Of a stretch of 64,000 nt of DNA, positions 34,136 to 43,413 are shown piece after piece. Origin of the DNA: Adiantum capillus-veneris. Taxonomy: Eukaryota > Streptophyta > Polypodiopsida > Polypodiales > Pteridaceae. The translations under genes and the position numbers were made by a program. The notes below the pieces were generated by a model. It made no database searches. It was not told the DNA's origin and worked only from the letters and a program-made list of their open reading frames with translations. The stretch spans positions 104,320,355 through 104,384,354 of the forward strand of contig CM043943.1 in assembly GCA_014529385.2 (NCBI GenBank), written 5' to 3'. Numbering within the stretch: the first letter of the stretch is position 1; the number at the start of each line of letters is the position of its first letter.

Positions 34136-35155
34136 TACTTACTTTCACCTTATCTACCATCAATAATGCTCTCTTTTGAGCCCACACCCATGACTCAAGC
34201 AGACAAAGAAGGCCCGCAATGTTTTGATATTCAAAAAAAATCATAATCCTGATTTGTTAGTTTGTAAATTAGGATTTCCAATAATCTTTATGAGGGGTCT
34301 CCAACCTATAAATAGACCCCTCTCCTTGTAAAACAACCTCCAACATCTCACATAGCACCCCAACACTCTATGCGTGAGGAGAGACTTAGGTGTAGCAACC
34401 ACTTGTGAGCTTCACTCTTGGTGTGAGAGAAGCCTTCAAGCTACACATTACAAGTGAGAGAGCGTGAGTTCCACAAATCTCAAAACCACTATTGTATATG
34501 CTCCTTCATCATCAATAAATTGAGGTTTGGTGCATCAAAGGCGTGATTCGACGTTCAAATCTTCGTCCTTCCATTTGTGCAATACGGTTTGGTGAATTCA
34601 AGGTGACTTGTGTAATTGAGTTTTTATCGGTTGATCTTGATTTTAGAAAGTGTTTTAGTGTGTTTTTCATTGCCAGTTTTGTGTCCATTGTAAGAGGGTA
34701 TTGTGGTGAGAGGTCTCCCACACCCTAAGACAGTGTGTGTGTGTGTGTTTTGGCAATGTTTAGCAATCACTAAGCATTGAGTGAGTTTTATACAAGTTCT
34801 ACGATAGCATCATAACGAACCATCTCCATTTGCAAGTCACAAATAAGGTATTACGCAAGATCTTTTTCTCTCTCTCTTCCCTTTGCTCTAGCTCTCTCTG
34901 GTCCAGTTTGTGGGTGTCTTGGTGTGAGGTTGTTTGTGTGTGTTGTGTGGTGCATCTTCTTGGTTGTGCCAAAATCTCTCTTGCGTCCTAGTTCGCATAC
35001 CATAACTAGGTGGTGCCCCTTGTGTAGTTGGGATTTGGCCGGGGGTTTGTTGTTTTGGTTTGTGTTGTGTTGTGCCCCAGCCCCATTGAGCAGCACGGGA
35101 GCCTTGAAGGGTGTCTAGAGGTCGCTCTTCTTGTTGCCCACCCCGGACCGCCTCA
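32477..35155 (+). repeat. Tat-like element 3' LTR (2,679 bp)
   Basis: Nearly identical to 24026-26698. Differences seen include AGCATC/AGAATC, TTGCAAG/TTACAAG, GATCCTT/GATCTTT, GCATCC/GCGTCC, GGCTGG/GGCCGG, GTATAG/GTCTAG, CCCTGG/CCCCGG and CT-tract length (34091-34133). TATA box at 34307. Confidence 0.95.
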
Positions 35156-35215
35156 ATACCTTACGAACCGAATTTGTACCAAACACTACGTACCTAACTA
35201 TCTTGTGCCGCACTT

Positions 35216-35515
35216 GATGCAAGACCTTCCTATATGAAAGAAAATTGCACAAAACCAACAACAATATATAGAACAACCCACATCAAACTGCAAAGTGCCC
35301 GTTTTGCAAAAATTTACTATGTCAAGAAACCTCCACAAAAGGACAAAATTATATTCATAATACTACTAGTAGTGCAGAAAAAGGCCAAAATGAGTCCAGA
35401 TCACAATCTTGATAGCCCTATGAACACTCACCAAAAATCACCTCAATTAGACAACATGAGCCGGAAGGTTGTTGATGAAACTACCATCAATCTTGAAGCC
35501 CACTCTAATACATAT
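35216..35515 (-). other. Copia-A leader and decayed primer site
   Basis: Homologous to the Copia-Y leader (50434-50796), for example AAAAGGCCAAAATGAGTCCA versus the corresponding GGAGGCCGAAATGAGCCCA. It ends in ACTCTAATACAT (35502-35513), a decayed complement of the iMet primer site. It lies directly before the LTR at 35516, so it is the 5' end of a minus-strand element whose body is to the left (Copia-A). Confidence 0.7.
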
Positions 35516-35752
35516 TATTGAAAATAAGGCTACAAAAATGCATACAAAGATGGAGAAGATGATGGATAAGCTCAAGAGAACTTAACACAATGAGTAGTAT
35601 AATTGAGTGTGCTATTACAAAGATAATTCTTACCTTAGAGTGCTCGACATATATACAATCTAGAGGGGGGGGGGGGTTTTATTGAGGGAAAAAAATGCCT
35701 TCGTGGGCCTAAGTGTATTCACATTCATTACTACCATATTATAATAACATTG
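35516..35752 (-). repeat. Copia-A/B LTR, apparently shared by two elements
   Basis: Diverged copy of the 227-bp Copia-Y LTR, with a short G run (35666-35677) and the end ATTATAATAACA. On its left is a leader with primer-site remnant (5' side of Copia-A); on its right is sequence like the 3' end of the same family (AATCTTGAGG tract, then GACGAGAGCT), belonging to Copia-B. Confidence 0.7.
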
Positions 35753-35926
35753 CAATCTTGAGGTAGATTGATTGCCCACTCTTAGATGGGACGAGAGCTC
35801 TAAATTGCAAAAGATAAGGAAAAGAAAAATCCTCTCATCATGTTGGCCATTGAAATTTGCAAATGGTTTACGAGATAAAATGTACGAAGCCTACTTGAGT
35901 GCACACACAATCAAATGCAATACAAC
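35753..35926 (-). pseudogene. Copia-B 3' end remnant
   Basis: Weak similarity to the segment between the Copia-Y 3' LTR and its pol end. Most of RNase H is missing: about 600 bp present in Copia-Y is absent between here and 38100, a deletion that probably came before the LTR-B insertion. Confidence 0.5.
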
Positions 35927-36724
35927 TGTGACGTCCCCAACCCCGAGAAGATTGGGGCGACTAGATAGATGGCCTTCCCTTATTCTCCTTTTTCGACACC
36001 CTACTCCGTTTCCATAAAGTAGAGATACAAGCAACAAAAGAGAGAAAGTCCTCTATCCATCGTTTACGTGGTTATAAGGGTCATACACGACAAGCCAGGT
36101 AGATAAAACCAGGATTCTAATGAAAACTACTTCCTAACATAAAGAGTAAATCTCATTGACATATTTAGAATCCATAAACAACGCCTTTTCCCCCACGTTT
36201 AAGAGGCACGGTCGCCATCCATAAACCATAAATATGATATGAGACTTAGTCTAAACTAACTAGTAATCTTGTGAAAAGTACTTGACTAATTGAGTCCATA
36301 GCTTTCAAGAACACGTAGATTTGGGTCATCTCGACTCTTGGCACAATAAGTCTCTAATTTCACCTCTCTTAATAAGAGGGAGTGAAGGAGTTTCTCTACT
36401 AATCGAGACCACCCATCCTTGACTGGCAACCTGAGCCAGCTCCCACTTTCCACCCCACACTCACACTTTTAGCTTGTTTTCTAATTACTACCATATTGTT
36501 TTACATATAAAAACATTGTTACATAATTAATTACAGGCACAAGTCCTTTTATACAGCCCTTCAAACAATACGAAAACAAAGGCCTAATGAAAACAGCCCT
36601 ATAATTCAACAAAAATAACTTTTCCAATTTCTCATGAGTTGCCGCTACCCGCGGACTTTCTCTGTTTAATCAATAGAGCCTTTGCAAAGGATTTATTCGC
36701 TAACTACGAATTGCGCAACCTTCC

Positions 36725-36875
36725 CATCCCGCTAACCACAAAGCATCTCGCTAAACACGGGCATCCCGCTACCAGTGAGGCATCTCGCTAACCGCGATGC
36801 ATCTCGCTAACCGCGAGGCATCTTGCTAACCGCCAGGCATCCTGCTACCCGCGAGGTATCCCACTAACTGCAAGG
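36725..36875. repeat. 19-bp tandem array, 8 units, in LTR-B
   Basis: Eight contiguous units of CATCTCGCTAACCGCGAGG with variants (one unit 18 bp). Confidence 0.9.
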
Positions 36876-37024
36876 AACAAAAGAGAGCCGATAACCACAG
36901 CTTAATCTCCGATAACCGCGGAATCATCTCTCTACCCGCAAGGAGCAAAAGATATTCTTTCAACAATTCTTCTCTTTGAATGATTCTTCAACATGATCAA
37001 CCAACTCTTTTTATCAACCAGTAT

Positions 37025-37169
37025 CAAGCATATGTTTTCATAGATTAGTGAAAGAATTGTTTGATAAATTGTCACATGTTTGTTGAATTGTTATCAAGCT
37101 AATAACAATTCAAAACATGTGACAATTTATCAAACAATTCTTTCACTAATCTATGAAAACATATGCTTG
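37025..37169. repeat. Large near-perfect hairpin (arms 70 and 68 bp) in LTR-B
   Basis: Left arm 37025-37094, loop of about 7 bases (37095-37101), right arm 37102-37169. The arms are exact reverse complements except for a 2-base indel (GT) in the left arm. Outer end CAAGCATATG, inner end AATTGTTAT. Confidence 0.93.
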
Positions 37170-38099
37170 TTTCTTGTAATAGAATCACGTTTCTTGGATA
37201 GTTTAAGGGAATCCCTATGCTTAGCTTCCCAGGTCAACATGAATAGCAATGCAGAATTATAAATTTGTCTTACCAAATTAGCAAATATTCGATTACCTCC
37301 CGTGTTTGAGGTTGGACATCTTCAACTTCTTCCACAACCAATACCTCCGCTTGAGCAACGTTTGGAGTAGATGATACCTTTCTTTACACCTTCCTTGGAG
37401 GTGGAATGACATGAGCATCCTTCGAGCTTTGAATCACTCGCTACGGGGCCATCGTATCGCGAAGAGAAGGGGGAAAGAGAGAAAGAGAACTCAAGAATCC
37501 GAAGGGCAACACGACGATGGTAGAGAAAGACTTGGAGATGGAGATGGCTTGAAGGTAAGAGCTTGAGGGAGAGAAGGTAACTCCGACGTCAAGGCAAAAG
37601 AGCTTTCGCTTCTAGGATTATGTGTTTGTGTGTCTCAAAGTAAAGGGAGAGGGGTCTTTATATAGGCTCTCAAGGCCACCTAAGAATAGAGGAAAGCAAA
37701 GAGAGCTAAGTTCGCGTACGTTCGTAGCTCTATAATTTTTTTTATTTTATTTTTTTTTCGGATACAGATTCCAATGCACGATTTCAGTTCTGCAATTTTA
37801 AAAGAAGCTTAGCTTTCAAGATAAGAATTCTAAAGTTAACTCCCTCCTCTTTCTTTCCTAAAAATACTCCCTCCTTCTTAAGGGTCAACTCTTATCTTTA
37901 GAAATAAACTTGAGGCTTAAGTTTTCTATCAACCTATTGTTTTCGAGTGAATAAGGGTCATAATTAGTAGTTCTAGAATCCGATGTTCAATCTGATCGTT
38001 CCATTTGAACGCATTATGACTTAACAAAATGCGATCTTTAAATATTTGCAAAGTGAATAAACTATTTTTATTGAAAAATGTTGGGTACATTACAACAAC

Positions 38100-39042
38100 A
38101 ATGTGGAATTAGTGATGCTTGAGGCATTGTGATTCAAATGGGCAAATGAACCTCCTCCTCACTATATATGTGTATAGCATCATGTAGATTTAACTTCAAA
38201 CTTGTTTCCATAGGAGTGTCTATTGGTTTGTAATCATCAAGTTGCAAATTTACTTAGCAAAGTTTGCATACACTTGTTTCCATAGGAGTGTGTATTGGTT
38301 TTCAATCATCAAGTTGCAAATTTACTTAGCAAAGTCTACATACACTTTATCTAACATGACGCAGTATTCCTTGAACTGAATGCCCAAATAATGATGCAAA
38401 AGCTCCAAATCTAAAATCTGGCATTCAAATTAGGCTTAAATTTAGTAATATGTGTCTCATCTAGATACATACAAAAAAAAAAGATAAGTATTTCTTGAAC
38501 CTAATGCCCAAATAATGATGCAAAGGCTCCAAAACTAAAATGTGGCATTCAAAAATTAGGCTTAAATTTAGTAATATGTGTCTCATCCACATACACAAAA
38601 AAGATAAGATATACATCATCCGCATGTTTTATATACCGAGTGCTTTCAATTGGACTATTTCAAAAGCCATGTGCATTCAAATGATTATCCATTTTCTCAT
38701 ATCAAGCACAAGAATATTGATTTAAACCATACAAAGTTTTATTACATCTACACACGGTTTTAATGTTGGATTGATATACATACCATCCAAAATAAGCTGA
38801 CAATGCGTAAATGAAATGATTAGTAGTCATACAAGTGAGAGCAAAAGTTTCTTCATAATCAATGCCCTTTTGCTAAGCATAACCTTTTGCAACAAGGCTT
38901 TCTTTGTAGCAATCAATACTACCATCCAGCTTAGGTTTCACCTAATAAGGACACTTTGTACAAATGGCCTTCTTGTAAGGAGGCAATTTAGATAAAGACC
39001 AAGTATTGTTCTTCACAAGTGCATCATACTCACCTTGCATAG
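38100..39042 (-). pseudogene. Copia-B reverse transcriptase remnant
   Basis: The minus strand reads RT pieces collinear with Copia-Y 46800-47640: the KGIDYEETFA motif (near 38860), FGWYVYQSNI, and the region around GVQ-type IQFKE. Internal tandem duplications of about 72 bp (38201-38347) and 124 bp (38376-38610) add to the decay. Interrupted at 39043 by another Copia. Confidence 0.8.
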
Positions 39043-39260
39043 TGTTGGGGTTAGGGTGGCCGAATTAGAGTAGCATTCATAAATAATGAGAGACTAGAGA
39101 TAGAAATTAGATAGCACACAGAGTGTGAAACCAATAGAAATAAGCTGATTATGAAATGAACAAGCAACACTACGAGTGTGTGTACAAGATGTGGCCATTT
39201 ATATAGAAGTAGCAAAGCTAGTGCAAGTGGTAGTACAATGGCTAGGGGAACCTATCAGAG
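39043..39260 (-). repeat. Copia-C 3' LTR fragment
   Basis: Matches 42941-43170, for example GTGTGAAACCRRTARAAATAA and GCAACACTA-GAGTGTGT-ACAA. Truncated where the Gypsy LTR starts. Confidence 0.7.
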
Positions 39261-39269
39261 GCCAAGATT

Positions 39270-39743
39270 CTTCCATGATGGAAGACTTGTTTACAATACA
39301 ACTGATTGTGTTCCTTGGGACCTTCTTGATGAGGTGAAGATGGCAAGCTTCACTCACCAAATATTAGCATAACAACAATAAACATGATTATCATGAACTT
39401 GGAAAATGCCCAGCCTCAATCCCAAGACCTCAAACACCATGAATGGTCAGGAGAGCTGGCAGGGAGTGAGGAAGAAGAGACAAGTAGAAGTAGCTCTACG
39501 AGAAATCAATAACCCCTTGCACATATTCACTCATAGCTGTTGTAGCATAGCTTAGCATAGTGATAATGGAGATTAGAGAGATTGATAAGCAAGCATAAGC
39601 ATTCTCCTGTGTGGATTTGCATCCATAGCCAAGAGCTTGTGGTAGTAGGCACTCAACTTCTCAAGCTTGGAGAAGGAGATGGAATTCTTGCTTCACAAGT
39701 GTGCGAAGGGAAGAATGAGAGTGAGAGAGCTCGTGGGATGCTC

Positions 39744-39795
<52 letters not shown>

Positions 39796-40468
39796 GCTAG
39801 ATGGACCCCCTTCCCTATACTTTCCTTGAAGCTCATTGGGCCATGTAGCCCTCTAGCTAATGAGAGCTTGGCTCCCTTTGGGGCAAGATGTGTAGTCTCT
39901 TGACAAGTGTCCTTCTTTCCCTTTTGTGAGGTTAAGCTAGCACCCCCCCTTGCTTAAGCACAGCCCTTGCCTGCTTGAGTAATGTGCCTCTACACTTGAC
40001 ATGTGGCCCCTTTCCTTTCATAAGAGTATGGGTCCTTGGTGAGGTGCATACTTACTACACACATCCCTCCTTTGTAGGGCTCACCCCCCTCTTTGTAGTA
40101 AGATATTTGATCTTGGTAAGCAGGCAGACCCCCTGCTTAAGCACAGCCCTTGCTTAAAAGCTGCCCCCTTGCCTGCTTGGACTATACTTGACTAAAGTTT
40201 AAAATTTAAAGACTATGTCCTAAGGCTTCCAACAATTACCTTTGGAGGCTTTAATGAAGCCAACCCTAAGGTCTTTTGCTCCATTGGTTAACCTTGCTCT
40301 TTGATAGACCATCTCTTATTTGGGTCCCTTTACCATTGGCCCCGTGTTGAAATAGATCTATAAGCATATCTGTATCTTAACCCTTGTTCCCATTTATTCT
40401 CCCACATTAAGTGATCAGTTTAATATGAGAAAATCATTTGGGTTGGTTCGATATTAGATTTTATGACA
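39270..40468 (-). repeat. Chromovirus-family LTR fragment, minus orientation
   Basis: The minus strand begins TGTCATAAAATCTAATATCG at 40468 and matches the chromovirus LTR and the solo LTR at 61465-63027 (ATGATTTTCTCATATTAAAC, TCCAAGCTTGAGAAG, GGATTTGCATCC). It has a (GA)n tract at 39748-39792. The opposite end is truncated near 39270. Confidence 0.75.
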
Positions 40469-40689
40469 CCTTAGACTTTGGACCACTAAACAACTACATA
40501 GAGACTCACTACCACATAGGCTAATGGAAGTCACATAGATTGGTGGTCACACAAACTAATTCCACATAGGCAACAATAGGCGGTTTCATCATGATATGGT
40601 GTCACACAAATTGAAATTTTCTCTCCTCATACAAAGAATCACTAAAGACTGAATGAGTAGGCTGAAAACCAACTATATCCTCTATAGAA

Positions 40690-41552
40690 CATTACTATAG
40701 TCATTGTAAGAGTTAGATATAGTACAAACATGAAGAAATCTCTCCTCTTCATTGTCTTCTCATTGATGCTCATCCTTTTTTATGTTGACTCTACCTTTGT
40801 ACTTATTGTTGCTGCTACTATTGTAACACTTTGATAGTGGATGACCTTTGATGCCACAATTGCTATAATATTTGTTCTTGTAGTAGTCCTTGAAAAGTGT
40901 CCATGCTTGCCACTCTCATAACAGTTCTTCTTATTGTTATTTAACCTAGATGATTATGCAAGATATGCTCCTCCATTTGATGTAGTCTTCTTTGTTTGCT
41001 TCTTTTCTTCTTCATGGATTGCTCTTACAACGTTTTAGTGAAGGTGTGGGATCCTTTTGCTCTAGAACTATGAATATATTGCCATAGGTGTCAAGTAGAG
41101 CACTCAAAGTTACTTTGTTTTCTTCTAGGATCTGGAACTCAATGTAAGCGAGTTTCATGATTATGTTCATTAACTTATTTACCAAGCTAGAGATGTCCTC
41201 CCTGTGAAGCATGGTTAGCTTGGAAAGAATCTTCTTTAAGCCTATTTCACTTTCCTTTTGCTTAGCACCAAAGTTTTCCTCTAAGATTGTCCATGCTTAA
41301 AGTGGTGTTGCAGTCATCCGTGAAATGCACATAAATATCATGTAGGGAAGTGAAAATTATACATATATCTTGCTCATCTTTTGCATGTCCTTGTGCAATT
41401 ATGGATCTAATGAGTGTGCCTTAGGTGAATGGTTCATTTGCCCTAGTCTTGACATCGACCCATAATTGCTTCCTCACGAGCTATCCTTATAGCTTCGTGT
41501 GCTTCATGTGAAATCCCTCCCGGTTGAACTTCTCAACTCCTTTATCCCCCAT
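40690..41552 (-). pseudogene. Copia-C gag and start of pol, decayed
   Basis: From ATG at 41552 the minus strand reads MGDKGVEKFNREGFHM, then VRKQLWVDVKTRANEP with stops between, then Gag helices (LHREDISSLVNKLMNI at 41212 onward). A zinc knuckle follows in which the first Cys has become Ser (YSNCGIKGHPLSKCY, near 40840). An acidic stretch and ERFLHVCTISNSYND follow before homology stops. Gag would package RNA; this copy is dead. Confidence 0.75.
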
Positions 41553-41623
41553 AGTGCAAAATAGAGGTTCTTAATGCTTATTAGTGTGCCAATGTCTGTG
41601 TCTGGCTTTTACAAAAGCACTAT

Positions 41624-41624
<1 letters not shown>

Positions 41625-41676
<52 letters not shown>
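41625..41676. repeat. (GA)26 microsatellite
   Basis: Uninterrupted GA tract in the Copia-C leader. Confidence 0.95.
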
Positions 41677-41679
<3 letters not shown>

Positions 41680-42062
41680 CCTTTGCTTGAAGCTTTGCTT
41701 TAGTTTTCTTTGATGCTCTCTCTTCCAAAGCTATAAGTCTTGGTGCCTTTGCTCAATGATGGGATGTCCCCTTGATAGGGAAGGCCCCTTGGGTGTGATG
41801 TTCTCTGGTGGAAAGGCACTCCTTCTAGAAGTATGGATCCTTGGGAGATTCAAATCTAGCTTGCGAGAAGCATCCCTAGAAGGGCTCGAGCCTTGGAGGG
41901 TGAGGGATGTGCGTGCATGCATGAGAACTTGCCCTGGCATAGCTAAAAATGGCCCAACAATGGATTTGATGGCTTTTCCTTGTGCCCAAGAGCATGAGAA
42001 AAAAGGCATGTGCACATGGGAGCAACACCTTGCAGACCCACCCTATCCAACAAGATCAATTT

Positions 42063-42465
42063 CCGTCCGCTCATGGAGCCACAAGATAAGACAAGACATT
42101 CAAACCCATGACCTCACGGGCTACGAATAGCCTCACCACATTTAGGGTAGCCAAGAGATCCCACAAGCTTGCTTGTTGGGAGTTCCTAGAACTAGCATAA
42201 TATGCCAACTTCTGCAATGAATCCCACACACACACACACACAAATTGCATACATGCCCAAAATTTGCGCCCACTCATGGATCCACAAGATAAGACAAGAC
42301 ATTCAAACCCATGACCTCACGGGCTACGAATAGCCTCACCACATTTAGGGTAGCCAAGAAATCCCACAAGCTTGCTTGTTGGGAGTTCCTGCATAATATG
42401 ACAACTTCTACAGTGAATCCCACACACACACACACACACACAAATTGCATACATGCCCAAAATTA
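42063..42465. repeat. Tandem duplication, period 203 bp
   Basis: CTCATGG-CCACAAGATAAG at 42071 and again at 42274, with near-identical sequence through (CA)n tracts (about 42228-42241 and 42421-42442) and GCATACATGCCCAAAAT. Lies in the Copia-C leader. Confidence 0.9.
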
Positions 42466-42926
42466 GTAAGTGTATACATGCCCAAAAATTTTAAGAGTGA
42501 TTGAATAGCTCTGGGGTTCACTTTGTAGAGCTTAAAAGCTCGTTGAAAAGCTCTTGAAGAGCACTTTCTCTACACACCCACAATGCAAGCGACAAAGTAG
42601 CGGAGTGGAACTAATTTGAGGAGCAAGTATGCAAAAAATCAATTCAATGCACACCTAAATGAGGGTGAAACTTAAGTGGCAATTGATTGGGGAATAAGAG
42701 AGAGTTCCCAATCAATCTAGCATTAGAGGAATTTCTTAATGCATGCCTCAATTGCAATGCAATTGAAACCTAAAAGTCTTAATCAATTTTGACTTAAATA
42801 TGGAAGGTAATGGCTCAATGGACTTTTGTGGTGAACTCGGCCACACATAGCTCAATCAATGAATTGATTAGATATCGAGAAACCTAATGGGCCTAGTGTG
42901 ATTAGAAAGGTGCTAATCACAATATA

Positions 42927-42938
42927 GCTCTAATACGA
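42927..42938 (-). promoter_or_regulatory. Copia-C primer-binding site
   Basis: Plus strand GCTCTAATACGA, two mismatches from the complement of the iMet primer site, two bases left of the LTR at 42941. Confidence 0.65.
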
Positions 42939-42940
42939 GT

Positions 42941-43408
42941 TGTTAGGGTTAGTAAGGAATAGTTAGAGTAGCACTCATCATAAGACATTAGAGATAGAAA
43001 TTAGACAACCCACAAAGTGTGAAACCGGTAAAAATAACTATATTATGAAATGACTAGCAACACTATTAGTGTGTACAAAATGTGGCTAAGGCTAGTGCAA
43101 GTGTTAGTACAATGGATGGCAAGGTACACTTCTCAATGGCCAAGAGGCATCTCCCCATAGGAAAAAGGTCAACCTCCCAGTGTAGCCTCCAGAGGCACTC
43201 TTTTGGCTCCTTATGCAACTCACCCATGCCCAAAGAGGCATCTCTACATAGGAAAAATTTCAACCTCCCAATGTAGCCTCCAAAGGGCACTCTTTTGGCT
43301 CCTTGTGCAACTCACCTTACCTTAGCCCACATACTATCACTACTGGCTAGACTAGAGATGATAAACACCAGCATGTTGTGGCATAAGACAAAGGCCATGT
43401 ACCCAACA
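42941..43408 (-). repeat. Copia-C 5' LTR (468 bp)
   Basis: From TGTTAGGGTTAG to ACCCAACA. Holds an internal partial duplication (AGGCATCTCCCCATAGGAAAA and AGGCATCTCTACATAGGAAAA). Confidence 0.75.
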
Positions 43409-43413
43409 TATAG

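Larger units (their letters stand above)
24026..35155 (+). mobile_element. Young Tat-like Ty3/Gypsy retrotransposon with dual RNase H
   Basis: Long LTRs (24026-26698 and 32477-35155) differ at only about eight substitutions by eye plus CT-tract length. The flanks ATAC (24022-24025 and 35156-35159) fit a 4-bp duplication. Order: gag, zinc knuckle, protease, RT, degenerate RNase H, second (archaeal-like) RNase H, integrase. The double RNase H places it in the plant Tat group. It inserted inside other repeats and looks like the most recent event in the window. Confidence 0.95.
35927..38094 (-). mobile_element. Solo LTR 'LTR-B' (2,168 bp), TSD ACAAC
   Basis: TGTGACGTCCCCAACCCC at the left edge and GGGTACATTACA at the right are flanked by perfect ACAAC duplications (35922-35926 and 38095-38099). 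A minus-strand TATA box (CCTATATAAAGACC, 37657-37664) sets the orientation. Same family as LTR-A. Contains a 19-bp tandem array and a long hairpin. Flanking Copia-B sequence continues on both sides. No internal region, so it is a recombined solo LTR. Confidence 0.9.
39043..43408 (-). mobile_element. Nested Copia ('Copia-C'), gag remnant only, TSD CATAG/TATAG
   Basis: Left edge TGTTGGGGTTAGGG, right edge GTACCCAACA, flanked by CATAG (39038-39042) and TATAG (43409-43413). A primer site at 42927 next to the right LTR shows minus orientation. The left LTR is broken by a Gypsy LTR. Copia-B resumes on the right exactly where it stopped on the left. Confidence 0.82.
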
